Translations under genes and position numbers: made by a program | Assembly: GCA_963770045.1 (NCBI GenBank) | Contig: CAVYOD010000013.1 | Span: forward strand, 124,001-188,000 | Length of the DNA: 64,000 nt | Reading direction: 5' to 3' | From: CAVYOD01 sp963770045 | GTDB lineage: Bacteria; Acidobacteriota; Aminicenantia; Aminicenantales; CAVYOD01 | The notes under the pieces: generated by a model | Told to the model about the DNA's origin: nothing | Database searches by the model: none | Seen by the model: only the letters and a program-made list of their open reading frames with translations | Shown: positions 34,354 to 42,650 of the stretch, piece after piece | Layout: each line of letters begins with the position of its first letter | Numbering within the stretch: position 1 is the stretch's first letter

Positions 34354-36570
34354 TTAGTAATTAAAAAGAAAGCTCACTTTGAGAAGGACGACGCGGTCCT
34401 CGATGTATCGACGAGAACCGAGTATATTGGTCGTATTATAGATAAAATAGATATTCGCGCCCGGCTTATAGATCCAGCGGATGAGGAAATTGCTCCTGAA
34501 CCGCTTTTCGGTGTCGTTCCACTGGACATAGGCTTTGGCAAACAGGTTGGGGGTGAACGAATAGATCAATCGCGTCCCGGCGATGTTGGTTGTGAATTTG
34601 CCTCCCTCGATGGGCAGGTTGAACCGGTCACTGCTGTAACTGAACTCCAGGTTGAAATTTTTGGACATCTTGAAGGTGCCGGAAGATGACAATCCCAGGA
34701 TCCGGCCGCTGTAAAAGTCCCCGTAATCGACACCGCCGTGAAACGCGATCCTCTTCGTTTCGTCGGTATGGAAGAAGCCGAAGAAATTGTTGAATCTGTA
34801 TTTGCCGGCCGGGATGAGGACTCCTTCTATGATTTCAAAGCCCTCGGTCAAGAATTCAAAATTCTGGGTGTAGCCGAAAAAAATAGTGCTTCCGTTCTGA
34901 AAAAGGTTCCAGACGGAGACTGTCTCATAGCGCGATTGGAGCTGGCCGGCGTGGTTCTCGTAATAGCTGAAGTTGTTGGACAAGAAAATCTGCCGGAGAC
35001 CGAGGATGCCGGGCCGTGGACCTATCCCCGCGTTCCAGCGGAACTTCCGGATGTCGTACCTCTGGACAAATCCCATCTCCGGATTAAAATTGTAGCCGAT
35101 ATCCGTGTAGGAGATATCGGAACTCCAGAAGTCGTCTTCCCAGATCAAATTCAGGTGGCCGGCCCAATCCTTTCCCTTCAATCCCGAGCTAAACGTCTTG
35201 GACAAAAATCCCAGAGCTTGAAAACCCTGTCCAAAAGACAGGTTGAAATCGAACCCGGCGGCCCGATTGTAAACGGAACTCGGGTTGGACAGAGAATCCT
35301 TGCTCAGGGCGATGAGCCCGATACCGGACTTTTCAAATATGTCCCGTTTGATCCGGACGACGGAAAAATTTGTCCGCTGGATATCAACGGGCACACCCTC
35401 CTCGACATAGGAGAGCCTGTCGGTCAACATATCCAGGATTCCCAAAGTATACCGCCCCGTCTTGCCGGTGACTTTGAGGCCGCCCAAGACCGGGATTTCC
35501 CGTCCGTCCGCGGAGAGGCCGATCGTCCGGCTGAAAAACAGGAGCGTGGACGGCCCCTCGAACTCATATTCTCTCCAGCGTTCGCCGAAGCGGAAGATGT
35601 CAGCCCCTTCGAGGAAGAATTCTCTTTTCTCGGGGAAAAAAAGGTCGAAACGGGTCAGGTTGAACCTCTCCTCGTCTGATTCGACCTGGGCAAAATCGGT
35701 ATTGACGGTGATGTCGGCCGTCAGGTCCGAGGCCAACCGGTATTTCATATCCAGCCCGACGTAGCCGGTTCCCCGAAAAGGCTGGGTCTCGTCTTCTTGT
35801 TTTCCTCCTCCGACGGTGTACGGCATAAGCTGGAGTCTCTTGCCTTGACGGACACCTTTGAGTCCGGTCAAATGCCCATGATAGGAAATCTTGAGCTTGC
35901 CAATAAAACCGTAATCGCGGAGGACGGGGGTCCAATAGCTCTCCTCTTTGTTCCTGGCGATATGGCGGCCGAAATTGATTCCCCAGGTCTGGACGTCGTC
36001 GGCTTTGAAACGCAGAGTATAAAAAGGAATGGCTATCTCGGCAAACCATCCTTGTTTGTTTCGTTGAGCCCGCACGCTCCAGATACCGTCCCAGTTCCTG
36101 TTGACATTGGCCCCTTCGTCGCGAATGACCGAATCGAGCTGGGCCCCGAGAGAGTTCGTGGCAAAATAAAAGGCGTTGCGATGGTCGTGAAAGGTGTCGA
36201 TGATGATTTCAAAATAGTCGTCGTTCCTGAGCTCGGCGTCCCGCCTCATCTGGTTGGCCACGATTTTGTCCGGATTCTTGTCATAGCACCAGATGCCGAA
36301 ATAGAGGTTCTGGTCGTCATAAAGGACACGAACCTCGGTCTGTTCGGTTGCCGGCGCGCCCTCGCGCGGCTCCGTCTGAATGAAGCCTGAGGCGGGAGCG
36401 GCCTGCTGCCAGGCGCTTTCATTCAGATTTCCGTCTAAGGTAAGAGGTCTGGAAATTTTCTTGGCTTCGACCCGGTATTTTTCAACATCCCGGCCGGAAA
36501 TGAGCGGCCCGGACAGGGAGAGGCAGATCGCAACGGCGAGCAAAAACCTTGTCGAGTCGCGGCTCTTCAT
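34354..36570 (-). CDS. DUF5916 outer-membrane protein with N-terminal CBM9-like domain
   Basis: 738 residues with a signal peptide (FLLAVAICLSLSGPLISG). The N-terminal domain (about 35-230) has RPLTLDGNLNESAWQQA, EVRVLYDDQNLYFGIWCYD and DDYFEIIIDTFHDHRNAFYF, typical of the CBM9/DOMON-like module. The rest is a DUF5916 beta-barrel rich in aromatic alternating strands (MKYRLASDLTADITVNTDFA, FFLEGADIFRFGE) and ends in a Phe-Asn-Tyr tail, as outer-membrane barrels do. The module may bind carbohydrate or haem-like ligands; no substrate is proven for the family. It is monocistronic. Confidence 0.88.
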   Translation of the reverse strand: MKSRDSTRFLLAVAICLSLSGPLISGRDVEKYRVEAKKISRPLTLDGNLNESAWQQAAPASGFIQTEPREGAPATEQTEVRVLYDDQNLYFGIWCYDKNPDKIVANQMRRDAELRNDDYFEIIIDTFHDHRNAFYFATNSLGAQLDSVIRDEGANVNRNWDGIWSVRAQRNKQGWFAEIAIPFYTLRFKADDVQTWGINFGRHIARNKEESYWTPVLRDYGFIGKLKISYHGHLTGLKGVRQGKRLQLMPYTVGGGKQEDETQPFRGTGYVGLDMKYRLASDLTADITVNTDFAQVESDEERFNLTRFDLFFPEKREFFLEGADIFRFGERWREYEFEGPSTLLFFSRTIGLSADGREIPVLGGLKVTGKTGRYTLGILDMLTDRLSYVEEGVPVDIQRTNFSVVRIKRDIFEKSGIGLIALSKDSLSNPSSVYNRAAGFDFNLSFGQGFQALGFLSKTFSSGLKGKDWAGHLNLIWEDDFWSSDISYTDIGYNFNPEMGFVQRYDIRKFRWNAGIGPRPGILGLRQIFLSNNFSYYENHAGQLQSRYETVSVWNLFQNGSTIFFGYTQNFEFLTEGFEIIEGVLIPAGKYRFNNFFGFFHTDETKRIAFHGGVDYGDFYSGRILGLSSSGTFKMSKNFNLEFSYSSDRFNLPIEGGKFTTNIAGTRLIYSFTPNLFAKAYVQWNDTEKRFRSNFLIRWIYKPGANIYFIYNTTNILGSRRYIEDRVVLLKVSFLFNY

Positions 36571-36719
36571 CCGTTTTCACAAGCTCCCATTTTCGCATTT
36601 ATAACTGGGAAAACTCAAGAGAAATCGGCAAAAAAGGAACATTCGAAATTCCATTCTTTGGGGGGCGAATCCGACTAAAACGTGTCAGGGAAGAATTCTG
36701 CCCGGACAGGGATAGAGGG

Positions 36720-37409
36720 ATGATATCCAAAGGAAGCGCTTCGTCGCCCCTCGAGGACCCGGAGGTCTATGACGAGCAGATCCGGAGGTTCGTCCCCTAC
36801 TACGACGAGATGATCGACTCCATCCTTGACTGCCTCCCCCGGCTCCATTCGGTCAACAGCATTCTAGAATTGGGATGCCGGACGGGAGATCTCTCCTTGC
36901 GGCTTCTGGCCTCAGGATTCTGCCGGCATTTGGTCGCCGTTGACCGGGCCGACGAAATGGTCAGAGTCTGCCGGTCGCGCCTGGGGAATTACTCTCGCCA
37001 GGTCGAGGTCGTTCAGGCCAACCCATGCGAGTTCAGTCGGGCGAACAGCTTTGACTATGTCCTCGCGAACCTGTCCCTTCATTGCGCAGAGTTCGCCGAA
37101 CAAAAAAAGATGGCCTGCCGGAACGTCTTCGAATCTCTGAAGCCGGGAGGGATTTTCTCTTTCTCGGTCATGCTCACGACTGAATCCCGAGAATCAAGGG
37201 AAAAAATCCGGAGCAAGTGGGAGCGGGACGTCATCGAGAACGGCGTCTCCCGGGAAGAGCTCGAAGAATGGCAGACGCTGAATAAAAAGAATAGACCTGC
37301 GGTCGCGCCGCGGCACTGGCTCAGCTGCCTGAAAAAGGTCGGATTTGAGAACTGCGATTTTGTTTGGTGCGAGACGATCTTCGGGACACTCCGGGCAAGA
37401 AAACCATAG
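36720..37409 (+). CDS. Class I SAM-dependent methyltransferase
   Basis: 229 residues from the ATG at 36720 (GAGGG just upstream); the frame is open further upstream but without homology. Motif I is ILELGCRTGDLSLRLL. It is followed by VAVDRADEMVRVCRSRL, the motif II/III region FDYVLANLSLHC and KPGGIFSFSVML, a UbiE/Methyltransf_25-like layout. The motif-I glycines are partly changed (GCRTGD rather than GxGTG). The C-terminal helix-rich segment (RHWLSCLKKVGFENCDFVWC) is where substrate selection would occur. Substrate unknown; no operon partners. Confidence 0.85.
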   Translation: MISKGSASSPLEDPEVYDEQIRRFVPYYDEMIDSILDCLPRLHSVNSILELGCRTGDLSLRLLASGFCRHLVAVDRADEMVRVCRSRLGNYSRQVEVVQANPCEFSRANSFDYVLANLSLHCAEFAEQKKMACRNVFESLKPGGIFSFSVMLTTESRESREKIRSKWERDVIENGVSREELEEWQTLNKKNRPAVAPRHWLSCLKKVGFENCDFVWCETIFGTLRARKP

Positions 37410-37855
37410 AGACGTCTGTTTCGTCAAACAAACAGAGAGGAGTGAGGGGCTGCTCCGTGTCTTTGGTGCTCGTGGGGTCAATTCCCTAAAGGCCAGGTGA
37501 CCTTTACGACGGAAAGGAGGATGGGCAGCCCCTCGGCTATGTGAAACAGACCATTGAGTTCCTCTCCTCCGCGGCGGGCGATGAGCTGCTTTTTCATCAA
37601 GAGAGGATACAGCATATTTCGTGCCAGATAAGAGCCGCTTAGCTTGCCTGGCCGAGGTCACTGGGAAGAAAAATTCTTTCATTCCCGTAAAATAATCTTA
37701 CAACCAGGAAGTCCTGTTCAACCGCCACCCCTGCCTGTGTCGTCAACATTGAGGCTCAGGACTGTGATTCGCCCGGGCTGAAGACTCTTGAATGGACAGC
37801 ATGATGCCAAAAAAGAAGACCTACGAGTCAATGCATTATGGCGCAAAAAGACGGG
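37410..37855. other. Intergenic gap with a long-range inverted repeat and a possible 45-codon minus-strand frame
   Basis: GAGGGGCTGC (37444-37453) pairs perfectly with GCAGCCCCTC (37525-37534). Inside, TAAAGG (37487-37492) pairs with CCTTTA (37501-37506) across 8 bases. Overlapping this, a minus-strand frame at 37615-37478 encodes 45 residues beginning MLYPLLMKKQLIARRGGEEL, protein-like in composition but without a known family. Either a gene remnant or a structured transcript could explain it. Confidence 0.4.
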
Positions 37856-38359
37856 TTAAAGCCTCTTCAACCGGAGGTCAATATAATACGAAGGGCCAAG
37901 CCCTGAAAAGACATCCAGCGGAAGGAGTCCTATCTGCTCTGAAGAATCTTGTGATTTGTTGGCGGAGAAGTAGTTGTTATATTTTCCATCCCAGATCCGA
38001 TCGTTGTCGACGCTCAAGAGGGTTGCCGACCAACCTTCAATCCTAAAATTCATTGTCCCCCCGGCTTCAGAAAAATCCGCTACCGTATATTGGTGGCGAG
38101 TCAACGGGTCGCCCAGGCCCACGGATAAGATAAGGCTTAAGGTCCCGTGCTTACCCACGACCTCCAGACTGGCGGCGTATTCTCCCCCCCATTCAAAACC
38201 ACCATGCGATACGCCGCTATCGTTAGCATAAAATGTCCCGGAGTATTGCTTTTTCTCTGAATTGTTCGTACAGCCGGGAAAGCTCATCATAAGGATAACA
38301 AACAGAATCGCCGGAAAGCTCCATAGACGGATGGCAAGATTTTGTCTATTCAAGAACAT
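37856..38359 (-). CDS. Predicted lipoprotein of unknown function
   Basis: 167 residues. A lipoprotein signal (FPAILFVILMMSFPGC, Cys at about 30) is followed by a small beta-rich domain with SGTFYANDSGVSHGGFEWGG, LTRHQYTVADFSEAGGTMNF and GLLPLDVFSGLGPSYYIDL. I do not recognise the family. It begins 45 bases after the restored end of the aminotransferase gene on the same strand, so the two may be co-transcribed. It is presumably anchored in the inner leaflet of the outer membrane or the outer leaflet of the inner membrane. Confidence 0.7.
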   Translation of the reverse strand: MFLNRQNLAIRLWSFPAILFVILMMSFPGCTNNSEKKQYSGTFYANDSGVSHGGFEWGGEYAASLEVVGKHGTLSLILSVGLGDPLTRHQYTVADFSEAGGTMNFRIEGWSATLLSVDNDRIWDGKYNNYFSANKSQDSSEQIGLLPLDVFSGLGPSYYIDLRLKRL

Positions 38360-38403
38360 TGGTCGCCGCGGTCCTTCGGATTTTGAGCGACACTTCTCCT
38401 GGT

Positions 38404-39767
38404 CTATTTTTGTTTGCCCGATTTTTTTACGACCGTGGCCGTGCGGCCCATGAGATGCTTGACGCCTTCCAGGAACATATCGATTTCTTTGAAGCCGATA
38501 AAGATCGGGGTCGAGACCCTGACCGCGTAAGTCCCCTTCTCTTTGCTGCCGATGGTCCGGACGACGATATTGTATTTGTCCCTACGTATTCCTCGACCTG
38601 GGCCGGGTCGACGCCTTCAAGCGAGAAGGCAGTCAGCCCGCCGCTCAGGTAGGGGTCATCGGGCGTGTTGACCTTGATCCCGGGAATCTTTTTGAGCTCC
38701 CGCTTCAAGTATCCGGCCAGAGTCTTGATCCTCTTTTCGACCCGGTCCATGCCGATGACATTGTAGAAATCGATCGCCTCGCCCAGGGCAAAAACGAGCG
38801 CATCGGCTCGTTGGCCCAGGGTCTCATATTTTCGAGCCGACTTGAAGCTATCCCATCCGCCGGTGACGGTCGTCGGCCAGAGTTTATCCTGAGCCTCCTT
38901 CCGGACATAAAACAGGCCTATCCCGGTGGGCGCCCCCAGCCACTTGTAAGGGCTTGAGGCAAAAAAGTCTACTCCCATGTCTTTCAAGTTGAGGTTGAGC
39001 ATGCCCAGTCCATGGGCGCTGTCGCCGATGATCAGAAGCCCCTTATCGTGGGCTAGCTTGCTCAGCTCTTTGAGCGGCGAGATCAAGCCCGTAATATAGA
39101 CCGTGTGCCCCAGGCTGATGACCTTGGTTCGGGGTGTGATCCCGGCGGCGATGCCGTCGACGATCTCGGAGACGTTTTTCGGAGGAAGACCGAAGGCCAC
39201 TTCTTTGATCTTGATGCCGAAGCGTTTTTCCTTGAGCTTCCAGGGGCTGATCGCGCCGGAATGCTCCATGTTGGAGACCAGAACTTCATCGCCCTCTTTG
39301 AGATCCAGACCGTTGACCGCAAAATTTAATCCTTCGGTCGTATTCGCGGTCATGGCCACTTCCTCGGGCGAAGCTTTGACCAAATTTGCCAGCTTGAAGC
39401 GAACCTCCTCTCTCTTATCGGGGAGGGAATTGTAGACATCAAATGGGTTGGTCACCTGGAGCTTGAAATACTTGATCAGCGTATTAAAAACGGGCTTCGG
39501 CATCGGGCCGACGGTGCCGTTGTTCATCATGATCAAGCCGTCTTCGAAGAGGAAGTGCTCCCGGAGCGCATCCCAGTAGGCCCCATCGGGAGACTCGTCC
39601 TCGAGGAATTTCTGGTTGAGTGAGGTGATGCTCTGATAGATGGAAGCATTGAGCTCATTCAAAGCGGTGACGGAAAGCGCCGATCCGGCCAGGAAATATT
39701 TCATGAACCGCCGGCGCGAAAGAAGGCCTCCCAGACCATTGACCTCTGCCTGATGTATCTCGTTCAT
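38404..39767 (-). CDS. Tat-exported class V aminotransferase-like protein (C-terminal frameshift)
   Basis: The ATG at 39767 follows GGAGGGG. A twin-arginine signal (SRRRFMKYFLAGSALSVTAL) precedes a PLP fold-type I domain similar to isopenicillin-N epimerase and cysteine-desulfurase-like proteins: MMNNGTVGPMPKPV, TANTTEGLNFAVNGL, NMEHSGAISPW, GDSAHGLGML and the Lys of SSPYKWLGAPTGIG. The frame breaks near 38583. The restored tail DKYNIVVRTIGSKEKGTYAV ends with KKSGKQK at 38404, about 454 residues in all. Tat export suggests it folds with its cofactor before export and works in the periplasm. The reaction is unknown. Confidence 0.83.
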
Positions 39768-39833
39768 CGATGGCCCCTCCTTTTAGATGCTGGGACTATT
39801 CTATTATCAAGGATTGAAAACTGTCAATTGAAA

Positions 39834-40031
39834 CGTCCCTCTCGTCCCCCGTACCCCGTACCCCGCTTTCTATAGGCCGGGCCTAGATTTATATTCCGTG
39901 TGCCCCTTCTTTCTCTAAGCGCCTGAGCGATCGTGATTTTATTGATGATCCGGTCATTGAATCTCATTTACCGGAGAATACCGGATTATTTTTTTCGATA
40001 AAATAGAAGAGGAACTGGGCACGGGGTACGT
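39834..40031. repeat. Paired CGTACCC heptad arrays
   Basis: CGTCCCC, CGTACCC and CGTACCC units (39834-39866, plus orientation) face CGTACCC, CGTGCCC units on the minus strand (40017-40031) next to the DUF6599 stop. About 150 AT-rich bases between them hold no gene. Confidence 0.5.
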
Positions 40032-40036
40032 GATCT

Positions 40037-40970
40037 TTAGAGTGACTTGTTGACTGCCTCGAATAACTCGGAGGATCGGTTAGAACCGGGGTCCTCAAGG
40101 CAGAGCAAGATATAGTTCTTGAGCCGGTGGAGGCTCAGGAATTTCCCATGATCATCCTTCAATCGGATAGGCGGGGTGCCGGCCGGTTGGGACTCTTTTG
40201 ATCCCGAGTATTTTTCGATGGCCAGCTGCGCGGCCGAAAACCTTGCCCGGGATTCCTGTTCGCTTTGATATCTGAGGATGAAAAGCGAGCAGCCGACGCC
40301 GTAATCACCTTTGACTCCCTCCCTGACGCCGAGCTCTTCTTTTCCCAGGGAAGAATAGAGATTCATAAAACCCAGGTAGCCCCTAAAGAAACGGACACTT
40401 GTCTCGGTAAGCCCATCTCTTGGAAGGACGGCGACAAGACTCGGCCGCCTGGCCTCCTCTTGAATTTTTTTATCGACGAGCCTGGCGGCCTGAGTCAGGC
40501 CATCCATTGTCTTCGGGTCAGTGTCATAGCCCGTGAGAGTGACCAGAAATGAGCCCTTCCAGAAATTGAGATAATAATCCTCCATCTGTCCCTCGGCTCC
40601 GATGCTCATGACCTTGCCCTTGGGACTTCTCTTGAAGGTGTACATGCCAAAAGCTGCTTCAGGATTTGACATGCGGAATATCTCGAGGGAGAACCCCTTC
40701 CCTCCGAGGTTCTTATAGTCCTGAACGACGACCTGCTCAAACCCGTACTCCCGGTAGATCTCCGCTCCGCCGTCGATGTAGAGATAGAGATCGTCCCCCT
40801 TGAAATCCTGCGGCGGGCCATCGGCGTGCCATTCGCGGATATCTTTGTCTGATGGCAGGTAAGACTTGAGGTCGGTCAGGCCCGGGCTGAGATTGTCCCG
40901 AAGAATACACGAAAGACAAGCAAATAGCCGTAAAAAAGCCCAGGGCCGCGACGAAACCACGTTTCAACAA
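40037..40970 (-). CDS. DUF6599-like exported protein (N-terminal frameshift)
   Basis: Starting at TTG 40970, MLKRGFVAALGFFTAICLSF is a clear signal peptide in one frame. After an indel near 40885 the mature protein continues in another frame as LTDLKSYLPSDKDIREWHAD. It goes on with DDLYLYIDGGAEIYREYGFE, FSLEIFRMSNPEAAFGMYTF and KMSIGAEGQ-like strands, and ends NRSSELFEAVNKSL. The restored length is about 310 residues. The pattern agrees with what I recall of DUF6599, function unknown. It starts 31 bases after the subtilase gene on the same strand and is likely co-expressed with it. Confidence 0.68.
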
Positions 40971-41001
40971 AGTCTAAACCCTGCCTTCGCCCTCACATTC
41001 T

Positions 41002-42511
41002 TCAAAGAGAGCCTTTTTTCGCCAAGAGGCCTTTCATCATCTCGAGCGCGGCATACGCATCGACCAGGCCATGACCCACAACTTCGTTCGGCTCGTCCAA
41101 TCCGAGGACATTCAATCGGGCTGTTTTGGCCAGACATTGGGACACCAGCCGGCAGTACTCTCTAGGCCTTTTGAGCAGTGCAGAGGAAGGCGGGGCACCA
41201 CTCCGCAGCAGTGCCACGGCCCCGGCCACGATGGGCGCCGAGAGCGAAGTTCCGGCCACGGACATATCCTTCATGTCTTTCATGTAAACCGGGACGAGCA
41301 CAAAAACATCAGCCGAGGGCGCGGCCACGTCCGTTGTCTCGTGCGGGACCGTGATCGGCCAGGGCCTGATGGCGCCGTCTTCCCTGGCAACCCCTCCCGC
41401 CAGGATGACTTCCTTATCTATCGCTTTGAACATCTGGTCCTCTAGCCTCAGGCCAAACTGGATCCTGGAGATGTTCCCCGCCGAAGTGCAGATCGGGACA
41501 TTCTCCTGGAAAGCGTAGCGAGCGGCGTCCAGCACTGGCAGCTCCGTGGCCGGAAGCGGAGCGCTCAAGGATATGACCTGAGCCCCGTGATGGACAGCGT
41601 AGTAAATCCCGGCCGCAACATATTCATAAATCCAGTAGTCATAGACGGGATCGTTCATCGTATCCCCGTCGTGGACTCGGACGGGCATGATCCGGCAGTC
41701 AGGAGCAATGGCCAGAAGCGCAGATGAGCAACCTGTGCCGTGCATTCCCCAATCGATCATCGGAGGGTTCTCATCCGCCCAAGGGGCAGTGGTTCGCTTC
41801 AAGAAATTGAAGCCCGGGACCGCCTTGTCTTTGAAAAGAGAATTGTAGGGGTCGAGGCCGGAGTCGATCACGGCCACCACGACTCCGGAGCCTTTCGTAA
41901 TCGGCCAGCATTTCCGGGCGTTGAGGGCATCGATAGCCCATTGGCTGTAGTACTCCGGTTCGATCTTGTTGCTAAACCATTTCTCCTTGGGGAAATCGGG
42001 AAGGTCGTTCTTGGCGTTGAAACCCATCGATTGGAGCACAAGCTCCAGCCTGGATTTGCCGCGGTTATGGGGCAAGGAGATCTCAAAATCATACTGGCGA
42101 GTCTTGCGAAAGAGCGAACCGACAAATCGGAGCGCATACTCTTGGGCCAGCTCAACAAACTTCTTCCGGAACTTTTCGAGCGAATCCTTATCTCCCTGCC
42201 GAGCCCAGCTCGTGAACTGAGGCTCGTCCTTCTGGTAGGCATAAATCATCAGCCTCTCGAAGAGATAGGGAATCTCCTTCCTGGCATTAAGGATCCTGGA
42301 GAGCTCCGCTTCGGTCAGTTGGGGCTTCAGGGGATGATTTTGGAGAACTTTGTTAATCGTCTCAAAGAAGACGCCCTTGGCCTCATCAAAAATGGGGGCT
42401 AGATCATTGTTCGCTTTGGTATTCTGCCCGGCGGCGGCAGGAATAGCCGCAGCAAGGATCAGGCCCATCGTTAAGAAAATGAGAAGGGAGTAATCCGGCC
42501 AATTTCCTCAT
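41002..42511 (-). CDS. Exported S8 subtilisin-like serine protease (signal-peptide frameshift)
   Basis: A signal peptide starts MRKLAGLLP at the ATG 42511 (GAAGGAG upstream) and continues after an indel near 42488 as LTMGLILAAAIPAAAGQ. A helical N-terminal region of about 170 residues (FFETINKVLQNHPLKPQLTE...) precedes the peptidase domain. The triad is seen in VVAVIDSGLDPYN (Asp), DWGMHGTGCSSAL (His) and AGTSLSAPIVAG (Ser). Total about 500 residues. The N-terminal helical part is shared with the larger subtilase at 51.7-54.1 kb. It probably degrades proteins outside the cytoplasm. DUF6599 follows in the same operon. Confidence 0.87.
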
Positions 42512-42589
42512 AAGAAAAGGTCTCCTTCAAGGGTATGGTTCGGTCAGATGCGCCGGCAATCCAAGGAAAAAGGACATCAGTCTCCACCC

Positions 42590-42636
42590 CTGAAAACAAA
42601 ACAGGAGGGAGGCCGATGAAAAAGCCTCCCTCCTGT
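42590..42636 (-). terminator. Rho-independent terminator of the TonB-receptor gene
   Basis: A perfect 13-bp stem (ACAGGAGGGAGGC at 42601-42613 with its complement at 42624-42636) has a 10-base loop. On the minus strand it is followed by TTTTGTTTTC. It lies 15 bases after the receptor stop codon. Confidence 0.88.
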
Positions 42637-42650
42637 TTGCGATGCGTTCC

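Noticed and set aside
37194..37682. 162-codon minus-strand frame in the gap after the methyltransferase
   Set aside because: Its second half is antisense to the methyltransferase, and its composition is Arg/Ser/Pro-rich without any motif. The 45-codon frame in another phase is more protein-like.
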